A stretch of DNA of 64,000 nt from Streptantibioticus_A sp037034305 (GCA_037034305.1 JBAGJY010000026.1:1-64000), one strand, 5' to 3'; positions 45,784 through 54,734 are shown, numbered from the stretch's first letter. The notes: generated by a model not told the origin, from the letters alone. A program made the numbers and translations.

Positions 45784-47274
45784 ATGGCTGACCAGCCGAG
45801 GGTGCGCACCGCGGAGGGTGTGGTCGAGGGCCGCTGGCGGCGGGGGCACGCGGTGTTCCGCGGCATCCCGTACGCCCAGCCGCCGGTGGGCGCGCTCCGC
45901 TTCGCCGCGCCCGCCGCGCCGCGGCGCTGGGAGGGGACAAGGCAGGCGGCCCGGTTCGGCCCCGCGGTTCCGCAGTCCGGGCCGGTGCGGGCGAGTTCGC
46001 CGGAGGCGGCGGACTGGCTGACGCTCAACGTCAGCACCCCGGATCCGGGCGCGGCGGGGCTGCCGGTGCTGGTGTGGATTCACGGCGGCGCCTACTTCGC
46101 GGGAGCGTCAAGCGACCCGATGTACGACCCGGCGGCACTGACCGGGGCCGGACTCGTCGTGGTCAGCCTCAACTACCGTGTGGGCGCCGAGGGTTTCGCC
46201 CTCCTCGACGGTGCCCCAGCCAACCGCGGACTCCTCGACCAGGTCGCGGCGTTGCACTGGGTGCGGCGCAACATCGCCTTCTTCGGAGGAGACCCCGCCC
46301 AGGTCACCGTGGCCGGACAGTCCGCCGGGGCGGGGTCGGTCGCCGCCCTGCTGACGATGAAGCCGGTGCGCGCCCTGTTCCGGCGGGCCATCACCCACTC
46401 GGTGCCGGGCTGGCACTGCACCCGCGCACTGGCGGAAAGCGTCGCGGCGGTGCTCGCGGACCGGCTCGGCACGGCACCCACCGCCGCCGCCCTTCGCGAC
46501 GTTGACCCCTGGCGTCTGGCCGACGAGGTCACTTCCCTCAGCACCGACCTCCCCGGCTACCGGGAGAGTTGGGGACGGCTGTGCCAAGCGGGGATCGCCG
46601 TATGCCCCGTTGTCGACGGTGAGGTGCTGCGCGAAACACCGTGGCCCGCGCTAGCCGGTGGCCGGGCCAGCGGGACGGAACTTCTCGTCGGCCACACCCG
46701 CGATGAGTTCCGGCTGTTCACGGTCATGACCGGGCGGCTGGGCAAGTTCACCGACCAGGACGCCCACACCGCCCTGGAACTGTTCGCCCCGGCCCCGGGC
46801 GGCGCGGACGCCTACCGGGCCGCCCTTCCACAGGCCACGCCGGAGGAACTGGTGGAAGCGGTGTACTCCGACGCCTTCTTCCGCATGCCCTCACTGCACT
46901 TGGCCCAGGCCAACGCCGCGGCCGGTGGCACCTCGTACCTGTTCGAGCTGGAACTGGCCTCCCCGGCGCTCGCAGGGGTGCTGGGAGCCTGCCACAGCCT
47001 TGACGTCCCGCTGGCGTTCGGCACGCTGGACAGCCCCACCGGCAGCCAACTCGTCGGCGACCCGCCCGCTCCCGAAGCCGTCGCGGTGTCACGGGAACTC
47101 CAGCAGGCGTGGGTCCGTTTCGCCACCACCGGCGACCCCGGATGGGCCGCCCACCGCCCCGGCCAGCAGCTCACCCGCGTCCTGGACACCGACTCCCGCA
47201 CCGTGCCCTACCCCGAGCAGGCTTCCCATCAGATCTGGCAGGGCCACAGCCCGTCCCCGTTCGACCTGCGGTAG
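45784..47274 (+). CDS. Type-B carboxylesterase/lipase family protein (copy 2)
   Basis: A 496-residue alpha/beta hydrolase similar in plan to the copy 1 esterase. It shows FRGIPYAQPPVGALRF, WIHGGAYFAGASSD, SLNYRVGAEGF and the nucleophile elbow TVAGQSAGAGS, with the catalytic His likely in GACHSLDVPLAFGTL. No signal peptide is seen. GGAAGGAAG precedes ATG 45784. It is divergent from the TetR gene that probably controls it. It is the last intact gene before the decayed selenium island. Confidence 0.92.
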   Translation: MADQPRVRTAEGVVEGRWRRGHAVFRGIPYAQPPVGALRFAAPAAPRRWEGTRQAARFGPAVPQSGPVRASSPEAADWLTLNVSTPDPGAAGLPVLVWIHGGAYFAGASSDPMYDPAALTGAGLVVVSLNYRVGAEGFALLDGAPANRGLLDQVAALHWVRRNIAFFGGDPAQVTVAGQSAGAGSVAALLTMKPVRALFRRAITHSVPGWHCTRALAESVAAVLADRLGTAPTAAALRDVDPWRLADEVTSLSTDLPGYRESWGRLCQAGIAVCPVVDGEVLRETPWPALAGGRASGTELLVGHTRDEFRLFTVMTGRLGKFTDQDAHTALELFAPAPGGADAYRAALPQATPEELVEAVYSDAFFRMPSLHLAQANAAAGGTSYLFELELASPALAGVLGACHSLDVPLAFGTLDSPTGSQLVGDPPAPEAVAVSRELQQAWVRFATTGDPGWAAHRPGQQLTRVLDTDSRTVPYPEQASHQIWQGHSPSPFDLR

Positions 47275-47489
47275 GCCGAGCCGCGGGCACGGCGCCGCGG
47301 GCGGTGCGCGCACCGGGCTCACGGATGCCGCCGGGCCACGCGTCATCGGGGCGGAGTCCGTCGGTGGGCCGCGTGAGACGGTTGACCAGGCCCGCCCGAA
47401 CGCGACGGACGGCGCCCCCGGCGGCAGGACAGTGGCCCCACGTCATGGGCCCCCGGCGGCGTGTGGCCGCGCGGCCCGACCCACGCCGG

Positions 47490-48200
47490 GGTCTTTCACG
47501 AACCGACGCGGTGCTGGCCGATCCTCGGCTGGTCGCGGCAGCGGAACGGCTGGGGCGAGGGGCCGTCAAGTTCGCGGTCTGCCAGGCGCAGGACAGGGCC
47601 CGGCGCGACGAGATCGCGCCGAGCGACGCGGTCGGCGCGACCGTGCGCACGCTGCCCGCCACGGCCACCGCGCTACGCCCGGTGATCAACGCCACGGGCG
47701 TGCTGCTGCACACCAACCTCGGTCGCGCGGCCCTCTCCGAGCGGCCCGGCAGGCGATGCTCGCCGCCGGTAACACCGACATCGAGTTCGACCTCGCCACC
47801 GGGCGACCGCGCGGCACGGGGGCGCTTGACGGTGGTGGCGCTGCTGGGCCGGGTACCCGCGGCGCAGGTTGCGCACGTGGTGGACAATGGCGCGGCGGCC
47901 CTGGTCCTGGCCACGACCGCGCTGGCCCCAGGCCGCGAGATCATCGTCAGCAGGGGCGAGTTGGTCGAGATCGGCGACGGCTTCCGGCTGCCGGACCGCT
48001 GGCCCGCCACCCGCTGGCGCGTGCCCTGCGGGTGGACAAGGTGACCCTGGCCGCACTGGAGGCCACCCTCAACCACCCCGACACACCGACTCGTTCCGCG
48101 CTGCACGCCACCGCCTCGGCCCTGCGGGAGCGGGCCGAACGGCTGGCCGCGAGCCTGCTGGCCGACGGCATCCCGGCTCGGGCGGTCGACGCTCGGGCGG
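47490..48200 (+). pseudogene. selA: Broken selA (L-seryl-tRNA(Sec) selenium transferase)
   Basis: SelA homology is spread over different frames. DAVLADPRLVAAAERLGRGA through LRPVINATGVLLHTNLGRAA is in one frame. AAGNTDIEFDLATG follows in a second frame near 47755-47800. VVDNGAAALVLATTALAPGR through LVEIGDGFRLPD returns to the first. DKVTLAALEATLNHPDTPTR is again in the second frame (from about 48033). The stretch between FRLPD and DKVTL, which would hold the PLP-lysine region, is missing. Two frameshifts plus a large internal deletion mean it cannot make Sec-tRNA. Confidence 0.88.
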
Positions 48201-48203
48201 TGG

Positions 48204-48346
48204 TGGGCGGTGCAGCCGTTCACCACCAGCACGGCGCGCGTCGCGCTCAACACCACCCGCAGGGTTGTCATCCCCCTGCTGGAACACCTCGACCAACTCG
48301 GCTGGACCGTCCGCCTGGACACCCACCACCGCCGCTGCACCCCGCG
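48204..48346 (+). pseudogene. selB: C-terminal fragment of selB (selenocysteine elongation factor)
   Basis: One frame encodes PFTTSTARVALNTTRRVVIP followed by LLEHLDQLGWTVRLDTHHR, which matches the last winged-helix domain of SelB, the part that binds the SECIS hairpin. The GTPase and the other winged helices are gone. The fragment lies directly after the selA remnant, the usual selA-selB order, so a deletion fused the two. Confidence 0.75.
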
Positions 48347-48438
48347 GGCACCGGCCGCGACGGTCGGTACCGGACGTGAACACGGGCCCGCATCGCGGAC
48401 GGCGGCCAACGCAGGCGCGCCCGTTTGACAGCGCGTAC

Positions 48439-48472
48439 GGCCGGTCCCAGTCGGGTCGGGCGGGGACCGGCC
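48439..48472. terminator. Hairpin with 10-bp stem after the selB remnant
   Basis: GGCCGGTCCC (48439-48448) pairs perfectly with GGGACCGGCC (48463-48472). It could be the retained terminator of the former selA-selB operon. Confidence 0.5.
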
Positions 48473-48626
48473 TTCGGGCTCCGCGGAGGTGCGCCGGGTG
48501 GAACGGGAGGCGAGCGGCGCATCCGGACCATTACGCTCGTGAACAACCTGGTCAAGTCGCCATCGTGCTGCGGGGCTTGGCAGGATTTCGGGCGTGCTGT
48601 CAGTGGGGGGTACTAGAGTCTAAGGC

Positions 48627-48812
48627 ATGCCCCCGAACTGCTCGCAGTGCTGCCGTCTGCCTGCTTCGGTGCGCCTCGCCGAAGCTCAGCGCAGGATCCG
48701 CGTGCTTGTGGCGCGGCGTGATCTGTCGGCCGAGGAACGGCTGGAGCTGGCCGCCTGGCAGCGGGCGTGGGTGGCCGCCTGGCGGGAGAGCCAGTACGTC
48801 GTCGCGGCCTGA
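48627..48812 (+). CDS. Small conserved actinobacterial protein (61 residues)
   Basis: A 61-residue protein: CSQCCRLP near the start, then a helical stretch VRLAEAQRRIRVLVARRDLS and RLELAAWQRAWVAA. This resembles small helical hypothetical proteins common in Streptomyces; function unknown. TAGAGT ends 7 nt before the ATG with little ribosome-site sequence, so a leaderless message is possible. It appears intact although it lies amid the decayed selenium genes. Confidence 0.6.
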   Translation: MPPNCSQCCRLPASVRLAEAQRRIRVLVARRDLSAEERLELAAWQRAWVAAWRESQYVVAA

Positions 48813-48901
48813 AGCACGGGCAGCTCCTCGCCGTCGAGCCGCAGTGTTGCGACGGCACACGATGCGAAACCACGTTCACCGAGGTCAGCGGCGTGTACTG
48901 T

Positions 48902-48958
48902 GCGGAGGCGGACGGGAATCGAACCCGCCTGCCCGAGATCCTCGGGCACCTCGGTTTT
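48902..48958 (-). pseudogene. 3' half of a tRNA-Sec-like gene
   Basis: Read on the minus strand this segment ends like a tRNA: T-arm GGCGGG-TTCGATT-CCCGTC, then acceptor 3' strand CCGCCTCC and G. Ahead of it is an 8-bp hairpin TGCCCGAG-GAT-CTCGGGCA, a long variable arm as in tRNA-Sec. The 5' acceptor strand and D-arm are absent; the sequence beyond 48960 is selD. Its position among selA, selB and selD remnants identifies it as tRNA-Sec. It cannot fold into a full tRNA. Confidence 0.75.
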
Positions 48959-48960
48959 TG

Positions 48961-49244
48961 CTGGCCCGGGCCTCGGGCGTCACGGCCGTCCTCGACACTG
49001 CCGCCGGGCCCTACCTGGACGGCGCCGCGACGCCGTCCGCGACGGCTTCGTCAGCGGCGGCACGCGCCGCAACCTCGAATGGGTCGCTCCGCACACGGAC
49101 TTCGCACGCGTCGGCGAAACGGACTGGCTGCTGCTGGCCGACGCCCAGTCCTCCGGCGGGCTGCTGATCGCCGGTGAGATCCCCGGCGCGCCGGTGATCG
49201 GCGAACTGGTGCGGGCCGCCGATCACACACTCGTACTTCGCTGA
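48961..49244 (+). pseudogene. selD: C-terminal fragment of selD (selenophosphate synthase)
   Basis: LARASGVTAVLDTAAGPYLD is read in one frame from 48961, then a shift near 49022 moves to the frame RDGFVSGGTRRNLEWVAPHT, followed by LLLADAQSSGGLLIAGEIPG, the conserved end of SelD. The N-terminal catalytic Cys/Sec-Lys region and ATP-binding half are missing, and the 5' end abuts the tRNA-Sec remnant. Confidence 0.85.
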
Positions 49245-49251
49245 CACCAGG

Positions 49252-50190
49252 TCAGGTGTGGGTGCCCGTCCGGTCGGTGATGTCCGCACGGCTGCGGTAC
49301 GCGCGGACGAGTTCCACCGCGGCGGGGCCGCGCGGGCGCCGCCCGGGCCGGATGTCGCAGGCCAGCGCCTTCGTCTCCTGGATGTGCACGTTCGGGTCCA
49401 GGGACAGGTGGACCAGCTCGTTGGCCGCGTCGCCGGTGGTGTAGCCGTTCGGACCCCAGTGGTACGGCAAGCCGACCTGGTGCAGCGTGCGGCTCTGCAC
49501 GGTCAGCGGCATCGTCCGCTCCGTCACGAGCACGCGCGCCTCGACCACGTTGCGGGCCGTCACCACCTCGGCCCAGCCGAGGTGGTCCAACGCGCGCTCG
49601 GCCGCCAGCTGCGGGGAGACCTCGCAGAACATCTCCAGCTGCAACTCGGCCAGGTACGGCAGCCAGCGCGTCATGCCGCCCGCCGTGTGGTGCTCGGTGA
49701 GGCGGTAGGCGGTCGCCTCGTACGGGAAGACTTCCGAGCCCGGCGCGCTGCCGCTCGGCTGGTACCGGTTGTAGGGGCGGGCGGGCAACAGATGCCGTAC
49801 CGGATTGCGCTGCTGGTGGTAGAGCGGGTTGCCGAACGGCGAGTCCTGCGGCTCGTAGTGGGTGGGCAGCGGGCCGTCGGTGAGCCCCGCGGGACGAACA
49901 GCCAGCCCTTGCCGTCGGCCTGCATCACGAACGGGTCAGTGCCGCAGAGTGCTTCGGCGCCCTTGGCCTCGGCTGGCGGACCGTAGTCAGGCGGCTTTTC
50001 GGCGGGGAAGTCAGGGGTGTCGTGGCCGGTGCAGCGGGCCTGGTCGGCATCCCACCACACCAGGGCCTGCGCTCGCTCCACGGCCTGCCCTGCGGATCGG
50101 CCGAGGCGCGGTTGTACACGATGCGGTACCTCCACGGCTGGACTCCTTCCGTCGAGGCGCGGGCGTTCGGTGCGTCGGCGTACGCCCCTC
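49252..50190 (-). pseudogene. Frameshifted C-terminal part of formate dehydrogenase alpha subunit
   Basis: The end is clearly the C-terminus of a molybdopterin formate dehydrogenase (FdoG/FdnG type): TAYRLTEHHTAGGMTRWLPY, CEVSPQLAAERALDHLGWA, LPYHWGPNGYTTGDAANEL, NVHIQETKALACDIRPG. Upstream the homology changes frame near 49890 (MQADGKGWLFVP, then LTDGPLPTHYEP) and again near 50070 (YRIVYNRASADPQG, then ALVWWDADQA). The N-terminal two-thirds, where the selenocysteine codon and cofactor sites would be, is absent. The intact enzyme probably required the sel genes beside it. Confidence 0.88.
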
Positions 50191-50311
50191 CACTCAACCG
50201 CCGCAACCCCCGCCCCGCGAACCGGGAGCGCCGCTGGCTGAGCCGAGTGGGCGGCACGGTACCCACGGAAAATGCCTGGCACCCACTGGATCCCGACGAC
50301 TACGGTCGTCG

Positions 50312-50668
50312 GTGAGCACTCGCACCTTCCGCATCACCGTTCGCGGTGTCTTCGACGGCCTCAGCGCTGACCAGCGCGCCGAACTCCTGGCCCGTGCCCC
50401 GGAGCACGACGTACTGCACGCGGCCTTCACCCCTCAGGGTCATCTCAGCTACGAACTCGCCGCCCGGCCCGCCTTCACCTTCCGATACCTGGACTCGGGA
50501 GAGGCGCAGGAGGACGTCCTGGCGGCAACCGAACACGCCGAGCAGGCGGCACGGGGCTGGCTGACCGAGCGCGGCTACGGCTACAAGAACCTCAGGTGCA
50601 ACGCCGAGGATCTCTCCCAGGCACCCCTCGGCAAGCGGCAACGCCGCGCCGCCGCCCACAACGGCTGA
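50312..50668 (+). CDS. DUF6204 family protein
   Basis: A 118-residue soluble protein starting VSTRTFRITVRGVFDGLSAD, with HDVLHAAFTPQGHLSYEL and FTFRYLDSGEAQEDV, the pattern of the Streptomyces DUF6204 family (function unknown). The GTG at 50312 is the first sensible start. It lies just beyond the formate dehydrogenase remnant and seems intact. Confidence 0.7.
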   Translation: MSTRTFRITVRGVFDGLSADQRAELLARAPEHDVLHAAFTPQGHLSYELAARPAFTFRYLDSGEAQEDVLAATEHAEQAARGWLTERGYGYKNLRCNAEDLSQAPLGKRQRRAAAHNG

Positions 50669-50882
50669 TCCCGCGACGCGCACGGCCGCGTCAAGAACGC
50701 GGATGGCGCCCATCAGCACCGCGACGACGAGCCAGGTGCGCGGTCGTGCGCCTGGCCACCGGCGTATGACTCGGCCCGGCCGGTGGGTCTTCGCCCACAC
50801 CGGCGGGCCGGTTGCGCCGCGCCCGGCGGATCGGCCGACCGCGAAGCTACGGGCCGTCACCGGCACGGAACGGCCGACTGCC

Positions 50883-51380
50883 TCAGGCGGTAGGACGCGG
50901 AAGTCGCGCGGTGTCCGGGGTCCCGATGAACCGCAGGATGCGGTTGTTGACGTATTCCGGGTGCTCTATGGAAGGGCCGTGCCCGCTGCCGGTGACCACT
51001 TCGACGTCCACGTTCGGCATGAGGCGTTGCGCCCGGTCGCGGGTCGGCTCGGCGTGGAGCAATGGGCTGCGGTCGCCGATCATGAACAGAATCGGTGTGC
51101 TTATGGCGCTGAGTTCCTCGTCGCTCATGGGCAGTGGGGCGGGGCGGCGCACCCGGTAGGTGCGGGCGCCCAGCAGTATGGAGCGCTTCAACTCCGGGCG
51201 GTCCAGGACCGGGTTGGAGAGCCTGGCGGACAGGTTGGGGAACAGGCGGCGCGGCAGCAGCCCTGCCAGGCCGTTGACGACTAACCAGGTGTAGAAGCGG
51301 GCGCCGACCTTCTCGAAGCCGCCCGGGTCGAGCAGCGTCGAGGTGAACACGCGACGGGGCGAGCGGAGCGTCTCGGCCAC
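50883..51380 (-). pseudogene. N-terminally truncated alpha/beta hydrolase
   Basis: The frame encodes about 165 residues equivalent to the cap and C-terminal half of an alpha/beta hydrolase: SAISTPILFMIGDRSPLLHA (acidic catalytic residue) and VVTGSGHGPSIEHPEYVN (catalytic His). The nucleophile elbow GxSxG and the first strands are missing, and an in-frame stop lies about 25 nt upstream of the first possible start. It could still be translated from a GTG but should be inactive. Confidence 0.65.
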
Positions 51381-51492
51381 GCGTCGGGCCCTGGGCGCGA
51401 CTCACGGCGCGGGCTTGGCCGCCGGTGCGGATCGACGCCAGCGCGATGTCGGCAGCGGCGAGTGACTGGAGCGGCTGGCGTGGCGACGGGGG

Positions 51493-52065
51493 TCAGCCTC
51501 GCGGCACGGGGGAGGCGAGGGCGGTCGCTACGAGCCGGTGTGCGTACGAGGTCGTCAACTCATGCGGCCGGAACAGGATGCGGTACATGATCGGTGCGAC
51601 GACCTGGTCCAGGAGCGTCTCGACAGGGGGAGCGCTCTCGCCCCGCTCGGCGGCACGGTCGAGGATCACCTCGATCTGGTCCGCCGCGTACTGCGAGCAC
51701 TGGCCGAGGTTTCCGCTCTGCGGGTCCCCGAGCAGCGCGTCGCGGATGTAGGCGCGACCGGGCGGGGAGGTCATCTCCTCCAGGAACTGCTCGGCCCACG
51801 ACTCCAGGTCAGTGCGCAGGCCGCCGTGGTCCGCCGGTGGCTCCTCGGGACGCAGCCGCTCGATGGCCACGTCGGAGAGCAGTTCCTGGAGGCCGCCCCA
51901 GCGCCGGTAGATCGTCGACGGGGTGACGCCCGCGCGGGCCGCGACCAGCGGCACGGTCAGCGCCGCACGGCCCCGCTCGGCCTCCAGTTCTCGCACGGCG
52001 GTGTGCACGGCCTGCTGGACGCGGGCACTGCGTCCACCGGGGCGGCTCATGCTGCGAGGGCTCAT
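51493..52065 (-). CDS. TetR family regulator beside the metallo-hydrolase
   Basis: A 190-residue regulator with helix-turn-helix LTVPLVAARAGVTPSTIYRR and a TetR_C-like helical domain. It is divergent from the metallo-beta-lactamase-fold gene, and the 195-nt gap holds a 20-bp inverted repeat, the likely operator. It probably represses itself and the hydrolase until a ligand binds. Confidence 0.9.
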   Translation of the reverse strand: MSPRSMSRPGGRSARVQQAVHTAVRELEAERGRAALTVPLVAARAGVTPSTIYRRWGGLQELLSDVAIERLRPEEPPADHGGLRTDLESWAEQFLEEMTSPPGRAYIRDALLGDPQSGNLGQCSQYAADQIEVILDRAAERGESAPPVETLLDQVVAPIMYRILFRPHELTTSYAHRLVATALASPVPRG

Positions 52066-52128
52066 ACCGACATGTTAAAGCGAATCCGTTGCTTCTAGAC
52101 CGGGGGTGAGCGTCAGACTCAGCCCGTT

Positions 52129-52196
52129 AAAGCTAAGTGTTTGCGTTAGTGGCGCCTGTGGGAGTACCGTTGAGATTAACGCAAACGCTTAGCTTT
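52129..52196. repeat. 20-bp inverted repeat in the TetR/hydrolase intergenic region
   Basis: AAAGCTAAGTGTTTGCGTTA (52129-52148) and TAACGCAAACGCTTAGCTTT (52177-52196) are inverted copies matching at 19 of 20 positions, separated by 28 bp. Each arm is AT-richer than its surroundings and may itself be a TetR site. Two sites of opposite orientation would cover both divergent promoters. Confidence 0.65.
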
Positions 52197-52260
52197 AGCT
52201 GGTTCGCTCTCTGTCGGCACGCCGCGAGCGAGGGCATCGACAACAGGAAGGAGTGCTCGA

Positions 52261-53166
52261 ATGTGCAGCGCATCGGCCTCCCCGGCCAACCCGGCGGCTT
52301 CGTCCTGGACGGTGGGCGACATCACCGTCCAGCGCATCGACGAGATCCGGTTCCCGTCGCAGACCGCGCCCTGGCTGCTGCCCGCGGCCACCCCGGACGT
52401 GGCGGCCCAAGCGCCGTGGCTGCGACCCGACTTCGCCGACAGTGCGGGAACCCTGCATCTGGACAGCCACAGCTTCGCCGTCTCGGTCCAGGGCCTGCGG
52501 GTCCTCGTCGACACCGGCGTGGGCAACGGCAAGACGCGGCAGAATCCGGCATGGCACAACCTGAACAGCGACTACCTCACGCGCCTCGCCGCCGTCGGCT
52601 TCACCCCGCAGAACGTGGACGTCGTGATCCTCACGCACCTGCACGCCGACCACGTGGGGTGGAACACCCGTGCCGTCGGCGGCACTTGGGAGCCCACCTT
52701 TGGCAACGCCCGGTACGTGACGGCCCGAACGGAGTGGGACTACTGGGCGGGCGTGGACATGGACGAAGCCCGGCAGCAGATGTTCCGGGACTCCGTCCAT
52801 CCCGTGCGCGACGCCGGATTGCTCGAACTCGCCGACGTTCCCGACGAGGGCACCGAGATCGTGCCGGGCGTCCGCCTGCTCCCCACTCCCGGCCATACGC
52901 CCGGCCACATGGCGGTGGAACTGCGCAGCGGTACCGCCTCGGCCCTGATCACCGGTGACTGCATCCACCACCCCGTCCAAATCCACGATCCCGCCATCGG
53001 GAGCTGCGTGGACACCGACGCCGAACAGGCGGCTCGCACCCGACGCCGCCTGCTCGCCGAACTCGCGGGCACTGAAACGCTGTTGTTGGGCACACACTTT
53101 CCCGCGCCCACCGGCGGTCTGGTGATATCAGAGGGCGACTCCTACCGCCTGGTGCGCGTGCCGTGA
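52261..53166 (+). CDS. Metallo-beta-lactamase-fold hydrolase
   Basis: A 301-residue MBL-fold enzyme with the zinc motif LTHLHADHVGW, PTPGHTPGHMA, a GDCIHHP aspartate and a C-terminal GTHFPAP histidine. The layout resembles quorum-quenching lactonases and related hydrolases, but the substrate is not predictable. No signal peptide is evident. AAGGAG precedes ATG 52261. Control by the divergent TetR regulator is likely. Confidence 0.92.
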   Translation: MCSASASPANPAASSWTVGDITVQRIDEIRFPSQTAPWLLPAATPDVAAQAPWLRPDFADSAGTLHLDSHSFAVSVQGLRVLVDTGVGNGKTRQNPAWHNLNSDYLTRLAAVGFTPQNVDVVILTHLHADHVGWNTRAVGGTWEPTFGNARYVTARTEWDYWAGVDMDEARQQMFRDSVHPVRDAGLLELADVPDEGTEIVPGVRLLPTPGHTPGHMAVELRSGTASALITGDCIHHPVQIHDPAIGSCVDTDAEQAARTRRRLLAELAGTETLLLGTHFPAPTGGLVISEGDSYRLVRVP

Positions 53167-53354
53167 GGCGGACGGTCAGCGGCACCGGGCGGTGCGCAGG
53201 AGTCGAGAAGGCGATGCGCCGGGTGTCACCGGCCAGTTGAGGCTGTGCGACGGCAGCCGCGACATCGAGGCACTGCCCGAGGTGAGTCTTCGACAGGCAC
53301 CGGATCGGCGCGACGAGCCGGGTCCGAAGAGACGCACCCGGCCCCGCATACGGT

Positions 53355-54734
53355 TCAGGCCGTGTCCACCGCGGGGGCGGCGGGGGAGCGAGCGGGCTGA
53401 CGACGGCAGTAGACGACCCATGTGACGGCCATGCACAGCGCATAGCAGGCGAGGAAGACCAGATAGGCGGCGTTGCCGTTGTGCGAGGTCTGGAAGGAGT
53501 GCCGCAGGGCGATGTTCACCAGCACACCGCCGAGCGCCCCGATCGCCCCGGCCAGACCGATCACCGCGGTGGCGTGGCGGCGGGCGGTGCGCTCCGCCTG
53601 TTCGGGGTCGGCGCCGGTCGCCGTCGCGGCACGGGCCCGGTCGTGGAAGATAAGGGGGATCATCTTGTAGGTCGAGCCGTTGCCGACGCCACTCAGTACG
53701 AACAGCGCGATGAATCCGGCGACGAACAGACCCAACGAGCCCTGGCGCGAGGCGAACAGCACGGTCAGCGCCCCCACCGCCATGGCGGCGAAGTTCCACA
53801 GCGTGACCCGCGCACCACCCCAGCGGTCCGCCATCGCGCCGCCGAGCGGCCGAGCCAACGAGCCGAGCAGCGGGCCCAGGAACGTCAGGTACGCCACCTT
53901 GACGGGGGTGTCGAAGTCATGCTGGAACTGCACCTGCAACACCTGGCCGAAGGCGAACCCGAAACCGATGAACGATCCGAACGTGCCGATGTAGAGCAGC
54001 GAGACCACCCAGGTGTGAACGTCCCCGGCCACCTCGCGCAGTGCGCCCCGGTCGTCACGCCGGACGTGGAGGTTGTCCATGCGCAGCGCGGCGCCGAGCG
54101 CCGCAAGGACGATCAGCGGGATGTAGACCAACGGCAGCAGCCGGGGATGCGCGGCGCCCGCGGTGGCCAGGATCAGCAGGCCCACCAACTGGACGGCGGC
54201 CACACCGAGGTTGCCCCCACCCGCGTTGATACCCAAGGCCCGGCCCTTGAGCCGCTGCGGGTAGAAGGCGTTGATGTTCGCCATCGACGAGGCGAAGTTG
54301 CCGCCGCCCACCCCGGCCACCGCCGCCACCGCGAGCAGGACGCCGTACGAGACACCGGGCCGCAGCACGATACCCGCCAGCACGGTCGGCACCAGAAGCA
54401 ACAGGGCGCTGAATACCGTCCAGTTGCGGCCGCCGAAGACCGACACCGCGAAGGTGTACGGCAGTCGCAGCACCGCCCCGACCGCGGTGGGCACCGCGGT
54501 GAGCACGAACTTGCCCGCCGGGTCGATGCCGTACCTCGGTCCGAGGAACAGCACCAGCACCGACCACAGGCTCCACACCGAGAAGCCGATGTGCTCGGCG
54601 AGTACGGAGAAGACCAGGTTGCGGCGCGCCACCCCGGCCCCGGTGTGCTCCCAGAAGACGGGATCCTCGGGTCGCCAGTCCTCAAGGCTGGGAGTCCGCG
54701 CGGCCCCTGCCGTGGTGCGGGTCAGCGCGCTCAC
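53355..54734 (-). CDS. narK: Nitrate/nitrite MFS transporter (NarK/NasA type)
   Basis: About 459 residues with 12 membrane helices. Nitrate-porter features are FWEHTGAGVARRNLVFSVLA, GVGGGNFASSMANINAFYP and the second nitrate signature VLSGVGNGSTYKMIPL. The GTG at 54734 overlaps the nirD stop (GTGA), so it is the last gene of the leftward nitrate-assimilation operon and should import nitrate for NasA. Confidence 0.93.
   Translation of the reverse strand: MSALTRTTAGAARTPSLEDWRPEDPVFWEHTGAGVARRNLVFSVLAEHIGFSVWSLWSVLVLFLGPRYGIDPAGKFVLTAVPTAVGAVLRLPYTFAVSVFGGRNWTVFSALLLLVPTVLAGIVLRPGVSYGVLLAVAAVAGVGGGNFASSMANINAFYPQRLKGRALGINAGGGNLGVAAVQLVGLLILATAGAAHPRLLPLVYIPLIVLAALGAALRMDNLHVRRDDRGALREVAGDVHTWVVSLLYIGTFGSFIGFGFAFGQVLQVQFQHDFDTPVKVAYLTFLGPLLGSLARPLGGAMADRWGGARVTLWNFAAMAVGALTVLFASRQGSLGLFVAGFIALFVLSGVGNGSTYKMIPLIFHDRARAATATGADPEQAERTARRHATAVIGLAGAIGALGGVLVNIALRHSFQTSHNGNAAYLVFLACYALCMAVTWVVYCRRQPARSPAAPAVDTA

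Noticed and set aside
48902..48960. Calling the tRNA-like segment a functional tRNA gene
   Set aside because: The 5' acceptor strand, D-arm and most of the anticodon arm are missing; only the 3' half is present.
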